The translations under genes and the position numbers were made by a program. Positions 1 to 7,676 of a stretch of DNA of 64,000 nt are shown here, piece after piece (positions within the stretch are counted from its first letter, which is position 1; the number at the start of each line of letters is the position of its first letter). Under the pieces are notes generated by a model, which saw nothing but the letters and a program-made list of their open reading frames with translations, did no database searches and was not told where the DNA came from. Origin of the DNA: Clostridiaceae bacterium AM27-36LB (GTDB lineage: Bacteria > Bacillota > Clostridia > Lachnospirales > Lachnospiraceae); the NCBI GenBank assembly GCA_003480725.1, contig QUJQ01000003.1, forward strand, positions 183,082 through 247,081, read 5' to 3'.

Positions 1-3000
1 CAGAAGCTTCATTACTGCTTCCTTGATCTTCTCATTCTGGAAAGCAGTTGCGAAGAATTTTGCAGATCCATCCGGCTCATCTCCTGCGGAGAATCCACCT
101 GGGAACATGATGATCTGTGCATCACTGATAGCTTTTTCAAATGCATCCACGGATTCACGGATATCATTTCCGCTTAAGTTCTTGAATACCTTTGTCACAA
201 CATCTGCACCGGCACGCTCAAATGCCTTTGTGCTGTCGTACTCGCAGTTTGTACCTGGGAATACCGGGATAAACACCTTCGGTCTCGCCACTTTATGACG
301 ACATACATAGATGCTGTCTGCTTTGTAGATCGGAGTCTCAATCTTAGTTGTATCTTTAACTGCCACGGTCGGGAATACTTTCTCAAGAGTGCCCTTCCAT
401 GCAGTCAGCGCCTCATCGGAGCTGATGGATACATTTCCATAGGAGAAATCCTTCTCGGTCACTTCACCGATCACAGTGTAAGTGATAGACAGCTCGCCCA
501 CTTTGCCAGCTGGAACTTCTGCAACAATAGAACCAAATCCCGGTGCAAATGCATCTCTCGGATCCAGGTTGTGCTCCAGCTTCACACCAAGCTTATTACC
601 AAATGCCATCTTGCTCACTGCCGGAACGATTCCATTTCCATCCAGTGCATAAGCGGACACAATCTTGCCTGCTTTTACATTTTCGAAGAATTTTCCATAC
701 TGATCACTTGCTTCCTTGTAATCCGGCAGATCATACTCGTCACGGCCAAGCTTCATCAGAACGATCTTATTGCCTGCTTTCTTGAACTCAGGTGTAATGA
801 TATGTTTATAGCTTGCAATATCTACTGCAAAGGATACCAGAGTCGGCGGTACGTCAATATCATTGAATGTACCGGACATACTGTCCTTTCCCCCGATGGA
901 CGGCAGTCCGAATCCAAGCTGTGCACTGTATGCACCAAGAAGTGCTGCAAACGGCTGACTCCAACGATGAGGATCTTCTGTCATTCTGCGGAAGTATTCC
1001 TGGAAGGTAAAACGGATCTTGCTGTAATCTCCACCGGTCGCCACGATTCTTGCCACAGACTCCAATACAGCATAAACTGCGCCGTGATACGGTGACCAGC
1101 TGGACAGATATGGATCAAATCCATAACTCATCATGGTTACGGTATCCGTCTTTCCTTTGAGTACCGGCAGTTTTGCAACCATTGCCTGGGTCTCAGTCAG
1201 CTGATATTTTCCACCGTAAGGCATCAGTACACTTCCTGCTCCAATGGATCCGTCGAACATCTCAACCAGACCTTTCTGGGAGCATACGTTCAGATCTTTC
1301 AGTACAGCCAGCCATTTCTCACGGATATCACCGACTTCTTTTCTTTCAAAATAACGCTCGTCCTCAGACGGCATATCAACTGCCACGCTTGTTTCCTGAT
1401 GAGCACCGTTGGTATCCAGGAATGCACGGGAAATATTTACGATCTCTTTGCCTCTCCACTTGAGAACCAGTCTCGGATCTTCGGTCACTTCTGCCACGCA
1501 GACAGCCTCCAGGTTCTCTTCAGAAGCATATTTCATAAATTCATCAACATCTTTCGGGTCTACAACCACTGCCATACGCTCCTGAGATTCGGAGATGGCA
1601 AGCTCGGTTCCGTCAAGGCCTTCGTATTTTTTCGGTACTTTATCAAGATCTACTACCAGTCCGTCTGCCAGCTCACCGATGGCAACAGACACACCGCCTG
1701 CACCAAAGTCGTTACATTTGCGGATCAGTCTGGTCACTTCCGGACGGCGGAACAATCTCTGGATCTTGCGCTCAGTTGGTGCATTTCCTTTCTGAACCTC
1801 AGCTCCACAGGTCTCGATGGAAGCCTCCGTATGAACCTTGGAAGAGCCGGTTGCACCGCCACAGCCGTCACGTCCGGTTCTGCCTCCCAGCAAAATGATA
1901 ATATCACCCGGATCAGAAGTCTCGCGGATCACATCTTTTCTCGGAGCTGCCCCCATGACAGCACCGATCTCCATACGTTTTGCCACGTAGTTCGGATGAT
2001 AGATCTCTTTTACATAGCCGGTTGCAAGTCCGATCTGATTACCATAAGAACTATAACCGCTGGCAGCACCACGCACCAGTTTTTTCTGCGGAAGCTTTCC
2101 TTTCAGTGTCTCAGATACCGGAACCGTTGGATCAGCAGCGCCAGTCACACGCATTGCCTGATATACATACGTACGTCCTGACAACGGATCTCTGATGGCT
2201 CCTCCAAGACAGGTAGCAGCACCACCGAACGGCTCGATCTCTGTCGGGTGGTTGTGAGTCTCATTTTTAAAGTTGACCAGCCACTCTTCTACTTCTCCAT
2301 CAATCTCTACCGGAACCACAATAGAGCATGCATTGATCTCATCAGATTCCTCCTGATCCTGAAGTTTCCCTTCTTTTTTCAGCTTTCTCATAGCCATCAG
2401 CGCCAGATCCATCAGACAGATGAACTTGTCATCACGGCCCTTAAAAATCTCCTTATGATCAGCCACATACTGCTCATAAGTCTTCTCGATCGGTGTACGA
2501 TAGTAGCCGTCCTCAAAGGTTACATCCTTAAGTTCGGTAGAGAAGGTGGTATGACGGCAGTGGTCAGACCAGTAGGTATCCAGCACACGGATCTCTGTCA
2601 TAGACGGATCTCTGTGCTCTTCCTTCTTAAAATAGTTCTGAATATGTAAGAAATCCTTGAATGTCATCGCAAGATTCAGGGATTTGTAAAGTGCCTCCAG
2701 ATCAGCTTCTGTCATGTCTTTGAAGCCATCAAAGATCTTAACATCTGCCGGTTCTTCAAATACAGTCACCAATGTCTCTGGTTTCACCATGCCGGTCTCT
2801 CTGGAATCCACCGGGTTGATGCAGAAGGATTTGATAGCAGACAACTCTTCTGCCGTCACATTTCCTTCGATCACATAGACCGTTGCAGTACGGATCACCG
2901 GTTTTTCTGCAGCATTCAGGAACTGTACACACTGTACAGCAGAATCTGCTCTCTGATCGAACTGTCCTGGAAGGAACTCCACACCAAAGACGCTTGCATC

Positions 3001-3231
3001 CGGTGCAGTCTCAAACTCTTCCCGATACAGCACATCTACCGGCGGCTCTGAAAATACCGTCTGGCATGCTCTCTCGAAGGTCTCATCACCAATATTTTCC
3101 ACATCGTAGCGAATCAGCACGCGGACTCCTGTCACGGTCTGAATGCCCAGATAGCTTCTGATCTCTTCTTCCAGTTCCTTTGCTTTTACTGCAAATGCCT
3201 GTTTCTTCTCAACAAAGACGCGTCTTACCAT
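1..3231 (-). CDS. purL: Phosphoribosylformylglycinamidine synthase, fused long form (3' end cut by window edge)
   Basis: Glutamine- and ATP-dependent conversion of FGAR to FGAM, step four of purine synthesis. Reading back from ATG at 3231 (GGAGGG thirteen bases before it) gives 1077 open codons that leave the window. Visible in order: an N-terminal PurS-like part; a DHCRHTTF-type motif near residue 217; the catalytic/ATP segment FKNETHNHPTEIEPFGG near 320-340; GGRTGRDGCGGATGSS near 450; and the start of a C-terminal class I glutaminase with FPGTNCEYD near 985 and FPGGFSAGDEPDGS near 1045. The glutaminase cysteine lies outside the window. This is the long single-chain form typical of Lachnospiraceae (about 1250 residues, family knowledge), unlike the separate PurS/PurQ/PurL of Bacillus. 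It looks intact as far as seen and appears to be transcribed alone from its own promoter. Confidence 0.96.
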   Translation of the reverse strand, partial: MVRRVFVEKKQAFAVKAKELEEEIRSYLGIQTVTGVRVLIRYDVENIGDETFERACQTVFSEPPVDVLYREEFETAPDASVFGVEFLPGQFDQRADSAVQCVQFLNAAEKPVIRTATVYVIEGNVTAEELSAIKSFCINPVDSRETGMVKPETLVTVFEEPADVKIFDGFKDMTEADLEALYKSLNLAMTFKDFLHIQNYFKKEEHRDPSMTEIRVLDTYWSDHCRHTTFSTELKDVTFEDGYYRTPIEKTYEQYVADHKEIFKGRDDKFICLMDLALMAMRKLKKEGKLQDQEESDEINACSIVVPVEIDGEVEEWLVNFKNETHNHPTEIEPFGGAATCLGGAIRDPLSGRTYVYQAMRVTGAADPTVPVSETLKGKLPQKKLVRGAASGYSSYGNQIGLATGYVKEIYHPNYVAKRMEIGAVMGAAPRKDVIRETSDPGDIIILLGGRTGRDGCGGATGSSKVHTEASIETCGAEVQKGNAPTERKIQRLFRRPEVTRLIRKCNDFGAGGVSVAIGELADGLVVDLDKVPKKYEGLDGTELAISESQERMAVVVDPKDVDEFMKYASEENLEAVCVAEVTEDPRLVLKWRGKEIVNISRAFLDTNGAHQETSVAVDMPSEDERYFERKEVGDIREKWLAVLKDLNVCSQKGLVEMFDGSIGAGSVLMPYGGKYQLTETQAMVAKLPVLKGKTDTVTMMSYGFDPYLSSWSPYHGAVYAVLESVARIVATGGDYSKIRFTFQEYFRRMTEDPHRWSQPFAALLGAYSAQLGFGLPSIGGKDSMSGTFNDIDVPPTLVSFAVDIASYKHIITPEFKKAGNKIVLMKLGRDEYDLPDYKEASDQYGKFFENVKAGKIVSAYALDGNGIVPAVSKMAFGNKLGVKLEHNLDPRDAFAPGFGSIVAEVPAGKVGELSITYTVIGEVTEKDFSYGNVSISSDEALTAWKGTLEKVFPTVAVKDTTKIETPIYKADSIYVCRHKVARPKVFIPVFPGTNCEYDSTKAFERAGADVVTKVFKNLSGNDIRESVDAFEKAISDAQIIMFPGGFSAGDEPDGSAKFFATAFQNEKIKEAVMKLL

Positions 3232-3273
3232 GCTATTTCCCTCCATTGTATGTATGCGTACCTTTTTGTGTCT

Positions 3274-3302
3274 ATCATACCACAACTTTTCTGATAAGTA
3301 AA
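3274..3302 (-). promoter_or_regulatory. Putative promoter of purL
   Basis: On the minus strand a -35-like TTTACT (3297-3302) and a -10-like TATGAT (3274-3279) are separated by 17 bases and lie about 40 bases upstream of the purL ATG. The match is moderate. I saw no purine riboswitch fold in the short leader. Confidence 0.5.
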
Positions 3303-3627
3303 TTTAATATATATAATTTATTTTATAATTTTTGCTTATATATTTATAGTAGAGAAATGAGAACGGCATTCAGTTGCTTGTTCATCTTTGGAGTCGAAAT
3401 CAATACTTGCTGAAAAATTCGTTCAGCATACTTAAAATTTTCTTCATAACAGATACCTTACCTTTCTGTGGTGCGCTAAATAAATATGTTGCTTTTTACA
3501 TTGCTCTGTGCTACACTTAATTTCAACAATTTATATTTATATTTCCATTCTCATTTCACTGCTCATCTCGGGCACTATCCCTGATAATGGAATCCAACTA
3601 CATATTTTTTTACAAAGGAGCATGCTT
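3303..3627. other. AT-rich intergenic stretch between purL and the Rpn-like gene
   Basis: About 325 bases without a gene between divergent coding regions. It contains a 7-bp-arm hairpin (TGCTGAA at 3408-3414 against TTCAGCA at 3422-3428) and long A/T runs. Nothing else is recognisable; regulatory signals for both flanking genes probably sit here. Confidence 0.5.
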
Positions 3628-4689
3628 ATGACATCTGACTTTCCTTTTCAGCGTCCGCCTGTGATCTGGCCGGAACCAGCTGACACCACTGAAGAACTTT
3701 CCTCCCGCCTCAGGAAAAATCCAACTCTCTATGACCGCTACCAACGGCTCGATCGTAAATGGAAAGGTCGTCTATCTGATTTTCTCACTGGCCGGAAATC
3801 TCTCCCTCTCACCTATGATCCCTTTTTCAAATTTATTTTCAATCCAGACTATCATCAGGATCGACTTTCTGATTTTGTATCCAGTATTCTGGGTATTCAG
3901 ATTACAATTGTTGAAGTTCTTTCCATGGAAGATACCCTGATGGATGGCGAAAGCTACCTTATCATGGATCTGGTCGCACGAACTAAAGATGGTTCCATCA
4001 TCAATGTGGAAATTCAAAAACAGGGATACGATTTTCCAGGTGAACGAATGGCCTGCTACGCATCCGACCTGCTTCTTCGTCAGTACATCAAAGTCAAAAA
4101 ATCACATGGCCATTCCCCTCATGATTTTTCCTATCGAGACATTAAACCGGTCTATGTGATCGTGATCTTTGAACACACCACCCCGGAACTCCGTCTTGAA
4201 AACAACAGTTACATCCACTACGGAAAGACCACTTTTGACACCGGAATGGAGTTACATATGCCTGAACGTTTCTGTATCATTTCTCTTGACGTCTTCCGTG
4301 AAATCCCTTATTCTAAACTTAAGAAATGCACACAGTCGGCATGGTTACTGCTTCTTTCTACAGAAACCTTGAAAGATGCAGAACGCCTGATTCTAGATTA
4401 CCCCTGGCTGGAACCCATCTACCAGGAAATTGCCGCTCTTCGACGCAAACCAGAGGAGGTGTTCGATATGTGGTCCGAAGCACTTTTACGAATGGACGAA
4501 AATACTCTTAAATACCAGGTGGAACGGATGCAGGCTGAAGTTGATAAATTGAAACAAGATGCTATCAAATCTAAACAAGCAGCTATCGAATCAGATGCAG
4601 AAAATCAGAAGCTTCGTGAACAAGCAAAAAACGACCAGGCTCGCATTGCCGAACTGGAACGATTATTAAAAGAAGCTCATACTGTATAA
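3628..4689 (+). CDS. PD-(D/E)XK nuclease family transposase / Rpn-like protein
   Basis: A 353-residue protein of the Rpn/PDDEXK_2 group (recombination-promoting nuclease or putative transposase). AAAGGAG at 3614-3620 is 7 bases before ATG 3628, so I chose this start over upstream in-frame codons that lack an RBS. Near residue 60, YDPFFKFIF is the family's N-terminal signature. DLVARTKDGSIINVEIQK supplies the D...ExQ/K nuclease core with the acidic residues in place. The last ~60 residues (from ENTLKYQVERM) form a Lys/Glu/Gln-rich coiled coil that could oligomerise the protein. It is a monocistron in the opposite orientation to both neighbours, as expected for a mobile gene. E. coli Rpn proteins promote RecA-independent recombination; activity here is inferred. 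No terminal inverted repeats were found around it. Confidence 0.85.
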   Translation: MTSDFPFQRPPVIWPEPADTTEELSSRLRKNPTLYDRYQRLDRKWKGRLSDFLTGRKSLPLTYDPFFKFIFNPDYHQDRLSDFVSSILGIQITIVEVLSMEDTLMDGESYLIMDLVARTKDGSIINVEIQKQGYDFPGERMACYASDLLLRQYIKVKKSHGHSPHDFSYRDIKPVYVIVIFEHTTPELRLENNSYIHYGKTTFDTGMELHMPERFCIISLDVFREIPYSKLKKCTQSAWLLLLSTETLKDAERLILDYPWLEPIYQEIAALRRKPEEVFDMWSEALLRMDENTLKYQVERMQAEVDKLKQDAIKSKQAAIESDAENQKLREQAKNDQARIAELERLLKEAHTV

Positions 4690-4825
4690 TCATTCTTAAA
4701 AAAATCCAACCTTTCACCAGATACATCCCGGTTCCAGACCTTTGAAAATTTCTTTCACATTTGTCCCTATTATACTCTTCCGTATGGACAAAGTTTGTCC
4801 TTATGAAATCTATGACCAAATGCAA

Positions 4826-4870
4826 AAAAGTGTGCAACCTTGGCATACTGCCGCAGAATTGCACACTTTT
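4826..4870. terminator. Bidirectional-looking intrinsic terminator
   Basis: Perfect 12-bp arms AAAAGTGTGCAA (4826-4837) and TTGCACACTTTT (4859-4870) around a 21-base loop, with A and T runs on the two sides. It follows the Rpn-like gene and originally also followed the DUF1846 gene, before the foldback element landed between terminator and gene. Confidence 0.8.
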
Positions 4871-5106
4871 ATTTATATTGTTTTATTTATATGATGCCAG
4901 GGTCAAAAGGTCTGAGCCCACATGAGCTTGCTCATAGGTGGGTGAAAGACCTTAGGACCCGCCCCGATATGAGCATAAAAGTGGGATGATAATCCCACGA
5001 TATGCGAATATTGGGTAGGATTGTGGGAGTGCGTAGCACGAAGCAATCCGTAGGCATCATAGTCTGGGGTTTTTGACCCCGACATCATTTATATTGTTTT
5101 ATTTAT
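4871..5106. mobile_element. MITE-like foldback element with 20-bp flanking direct repeats
   Basis: Two identical 20-bp copies, 4871-4890 and 5087-5106, flank a ~196-bp insert with matching inverted ends: ATGATGCCAGGGTCAAAA at 4891-4908 against the complement of TTTTGACCCCGACATCAT at 5071-5088 (16 of 18 match). Inside are several hairpins: GGTCT/AGACC with CCCAC/GTGGG and ATGAGC/GCTCAT (4909-4951), GTGGGAT/ATCCCAC (4981-4998), and GGATTG/CAATCC with GTGC/GCAC (5018-5049). No transposase is present. The right direct-repeat copy contains the stop codon of the DUF1846 gene, which fits duplication of target DNA on insertion. A 61-codon minus-strand frame here looks spurious. Classification as a non-autonomous element is inferred; a structured RNA is the alternative. 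Confidence 0.72.
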
Positions 5107-6557
5107 TTCGGTTCACAGGTCAGCATAACACCCAGCTTCTGGAAGGTCTTCTCATCAGCTGCACTGAGCATACGGGAACTGTGTACCTGACTGCCCCGCA
5201 GACGCGGAAGCTGTTTCAGAGCCAGATCTGCCAGTGGATTGGTCTCTGTACTTGCAGACAGAGCGATCAACACTTCCTCCATGTGAAGACGCGGATTCTT
5301 GCTTCCAAGGTAGTCTACCTTCAGTCTCTGGATCGGACGGATCACGTTCGGAGTGATCAAAAGCACATCTTCTCCGATGCCTGCCAGATGCTTCAGTGCT
5401 TTGATGAGCAAAGCTGCGCATGCTCCAAGCAACTCCCCGGTCTTGCCTGTAATGATCGTTCCGTCATCCAGCTCCATGGCAACTGCAGTATATCCGGTCT
5501 CTTCTGCACGTTTGAGAGCCGCCGGAACTACTTTACGGTCTTTTACCGATACGCCTGCTGTATTCATCAGAAGCTCGATCTTATAAGCTTCCTCTTCTTT
5601 TGATTTACCTCTGGCAATATTTACCAGGGTCTGATAGTAACGGCGGATGATCTCCTGACCGGATGCCTCCCTGCATGCCTCATCATCCACAATGCAGTTT
5701 CCTGCCATGTTCACGCCCATATCTGTAGGGGATTTGTACGGACACTCACCGTAGATCTCCATAAACATGGCACGCAGTACCGGGAAGATTTCCACATCAC
5801 GGTTGTAGTTGACGGTTGTTTTTCCATATGCTTCCAGATGATACGGGTCGATCATGTTTACATCATTCAGATCTGCAGTTGCTGCCTCGTAGGCAAGATT
5901 GACCGGATGAGACAGAGGCAGATTCCAGATCGGGAAGGTCTCGTATTTTGCATAACCGGCACGAACTCCGCGTTTATGTTCGTGGTAGAGCTGAGACAGA
6001 CAGGTCGCCATCTTTCCGCTTCCCGGTCCCGGTGCTGTTACAACCACCAGCGGCTTGGTTGTCTCAATATATTCATTATGACCATATCCATCCTCGCTCA
6101 CGATCAGCGGAATATTGTTCGGATACCCTGGGATCAGGTAGTGACGATATACTTTCACCCCCATCTTTTCCAGACGGTTCTGGAACATCTGTGCGCTGTA
6201 CTGTCCTGCATAATGGGTAATGCAGACACTTCCCACATACAGATTCTTGGACTCGAAGATGCCCTTCAGACGAAGCAGATCGGAATCATATGTGATACCA
6301 AGATCTCCACGAACTTTATTTTTCTCGATATCTTCTGCACTGATAACGATGACGATCTCCACCTGGTCTGCCAGCTGCATCAGCATACGCAGTTTGCTGT
6401 CCGGCTCAAATCCCGGAAGCACGCGGGATGCATGATAATCATCATAAAGCTTTCCACCAAACTCCAAATACAGTTTATTGTCAAACTGCTGAATCCGTTC
6501 CCGAATATGTTCTGACTGCATCGCCAGGTACTTGTCATTGTCAAAGCCTTTTCTCAT
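5103..6557 (-). CDS. DUF1846 domain-containing protein
   Basis: A 484-residue member of the DUF1846 (UPF0371) family, widespread in Firmicutes and of unproven function. The start ATG has GAGGAGG about 6 bases upstream. It opens with the family's MRKGFDNDKYL-type sequence and carries a P-loop-like GPGSGK at residues 177-182. A C-terminal segment contains regularly spaced Cys, Asp and Thr residues. Length is close to the family norm. The protein is predicted cytosolic, with no signal or membrane segment. It is a monocistron: a foldback element lies right after its stop, and a tRNA gene plus a region of three GTATAC boxes lie upstream, suggesting a dedicated repressor. The nucleotide-binding role is only suggested by the glycine loop. 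Confidence 0.9.
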   Translation of the reverse strand: MRKGFDNDKYLAMQSEHIRERIQQFDNKLYLEFGGKLYDDYHASRVLPGFEPDSKLRMLMQLADQVEIVIVISAEDIEKNKVRGDLGITYDSDLLRLKGIFESKNLYVGSVCITHYAGQYSAQMFQNRLEKMGVKVYRHYLIPGYPNNIPLIVSEDGYGHNEYIETTKPLVVVTAPGPGSGKMATCLSQLYHEHKRGVRAGYAKYETFPIWNLPLSHPVNLAYEAATADLNDVNMIDPYHLEAYGKTTVNYNRDVEIFPVLRAMFMEIYGECPYKSPTDMGVNMAGNCIVDDEACREASGQEIIRRYYQTLVNIARGKSKEEEAYKIELLMNTAGVSVKDRKVVPAALKRAEETGYTAVAMELDDGTIITGKTGELLGACAALLIKALKHLAGIGEDVLLITPNVIRPIQRLKVDYLGSKNPRLHMEEVLIALSASTETNPLADLALKQLPRLRGSQVHSSRMLSAADEKTFQKLGVMLTCEPK

Positions 6558-6610
6558 GATCGTCCTCCTCGTTATCCTGTGTTGTCTTATTTATTGTGTC
6601 ATCTCTGTTT

Positions 6611-6672
6611 GTATACGTTTCAACGCTTGTCCAGGGCATTGACTGTATTAAAAATGTATACAGTTTGTATAC
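6611..6672 (-). promoter_or_regulatory. Three GTATAC operator-like boxes upstream of the DUF1846 gene
   Basis: GTATAC occurs at 6611-6616, 6656-6661 and 6667-6672; the last sits in the palindrome TTGTATACAA. Starts are 11 and 45 bases apart, about one and four helical turns, so all three face the same side of the DNA. A possible promoter on the minus strand (TTGTAT, then TTAATA/TAATAC about 17 bases on) overlaps the two proximal boxes. GntR-type regulators bind similar palindromes, but no regulator gene is adjacent. Confidence 0.5.
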
Positions 6673-6689
6673 AATAGGCATGTAAAACG

Positions 6690-6723
6690 AAAAACGGGAA
6701 CCGTTGATTTTTCAACGATTCCC
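6690..6723 (-). terminator. Terminator after tRNA-Gly
   Basis: On the minus strand a 12-bp stem (arms 6712-6723 and 6696-6707, one G-U pair, 4-base loop) is followed by GTTTTTCG, starting 13 bases after the tRNA 3' end. Confidence 0.8.
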
Positions 6724-6736
6724 AATTTTTTCAAAG

Positions 6737-6808
6737 AGCACGAGACGGGATTCGAACCCGCGACCCTCGCCTTGGCAAGGCGATACTCCACCACTGAGCC
6801 ACTCGTGC
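6737..6808 (-). tRNA. tRNA-Gly (anticodon GCC)
   Basis: A 72-base cloverleaf: acceptor GCACGAG/CTCGTGC, D stem GCTC/GAGT (one wobble), anticodon stem TCGCC/GGCGA with loop TTGCCAA (anticodon GCC, at 6774-6776), 5-base variable region, T stem GCGGG/CCCGT with TTCGAAT loop, discriminator T. The 3' CCA is not encoded, so it must be added by nucleotidyltransferase. The gene stands alone with its own terminator. Confidence 0.96.
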
Positions 6809-6896
6809 AAACTGCCTGTTCTGTCACTGCATCAGCGACAATCAGTATTCTACCCGAACAAGGCAGATTTGTCAATATAAAATCCGACATTTTATT

Positions 6897-7673
6897 TTAT
6901 ATTTTTTCACTATCATTGAAAATCAATAAGGAACCTACATATACATAGTTCTGGAATTCTTTTTCCAGAATGCTGTCCAGCTTCTGGTATTCCAGATCAA
7001 ACCACTGTTCTTCTGCCGTCACAAGCATATGGGAAAGTGCCACTCCCGCATCGAACAGGTTGAAATCCTGCTGCATCTGATAACCGATCTTTCCCGGTTT
7101 TTTCACAAACAGATGGATTCGGTCTTCTGATGATACAAATCTCCAAGGCTGACGGTTCATAGCTGACGGAGCCAGTCTGGCTGCTTCCAGAAGCTTTCTC
7201 TGAACTTTTCCAAAAGCTCCCCGGATCGTTACCAGCTTTTTCAGTTCAATCCTCCGAAAATCCTCATAAGAGCGCTCCAGAGGTTCTGCCGGATACCCAA
7301 ATGCCATGATCATTACCAGTTCCAGATCTTTCTCAATATCCGTTTTCGGTTTTGCACCGCCCTGATAACAGCTGCCGATTCCCTTTGTGAACAAATACAG
7401 GGACAGCTGTTCCATCAGGCATCCTGCATTCTTCCGATAATCTTCACAGATTTCCGAATACAATGCCACATAATAAGGAGCATCCACCCGGAACAGTCCT
7501 TTCAGCTGGTGATCTTCCTTTCGAAAAATCTTCCATTTTACCCGAATATCCGGGCGGATGCCGACTGCATCCTCACCGAATCTTTCAATTTTCTCCAGCA
7601 TTGTCGGAGAAATCTCATCATTTTTGTATTTCCGAATGGATCGTCTTCGGAAAATTGCTTCGTATGATGTCAT
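6897..7673 (-). CDS. Nitroreductase family protein (TM1586-type)
   Basis: A 258-residue flavin-dependent reductase-like protein. It begins with the family signature MTSYEAIFRRRSIRKYKND, whose RRSIRKY segment binds the FMN phosphate in nitroreductases. It has SCYQGG at the middle domain and APSAMNRQPWRF near residue 170, the second signature in which Asn/Arg-Gln-Pro-Trp packs against the flavin. The layout of two half-domains fits the putative TM nitroreductase family rather than NfsB. Substrate is unknown; roles in quinone, nitro-compound or thiol redox chemistry are possible. It starts 3 bases after the stop of pepF, so the two are probably co-transcribed and perhaps translationally coupled. 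It is predicted cytosolic. Confidence 0.88.
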   Translation of the reverse strand: MTSYEAIFRRRSIRKYKNDEISPTMLEKIERFGEDAVGIRPDIRVKWKIFRKEDHQLKGLFRVDAPYYVALYSEICEDYRKNAGCLMEQLSLYLFTKGIGSCYQGGAKPKTDIEKDLELVMIMAFGYPAEPLERSYEDFRRIELKKLVTIRGAFGKVQRKLLEAARLAPSAMNRQPWRFVSSEDRIHLFVKKPGKIGYQMQQDFNLFDAGVALSHMLVTAEEQWFDLEYQKLDSILEKEFQNYVYVGSLLIFNDSEKI

Positions 7674-7676
7674 GCT

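Noticed and set aside
295..1095. Long plus-strand open frame
   Set aside because: Antisense shadow of purL; the minus strand encodes a continuous, well-matched PurL.
3408..3428. Short hairpin as a purine riboswitch part
   Set aside because: Only a 7-bp stem; no conserved riboswitch core is visible nearby.
4903..5088. 61-codon minus-strand frame in the foldback element
   Set aside because: Lies wholly within the inverted-repeat element, overlaps its hairpins and has no RBS.
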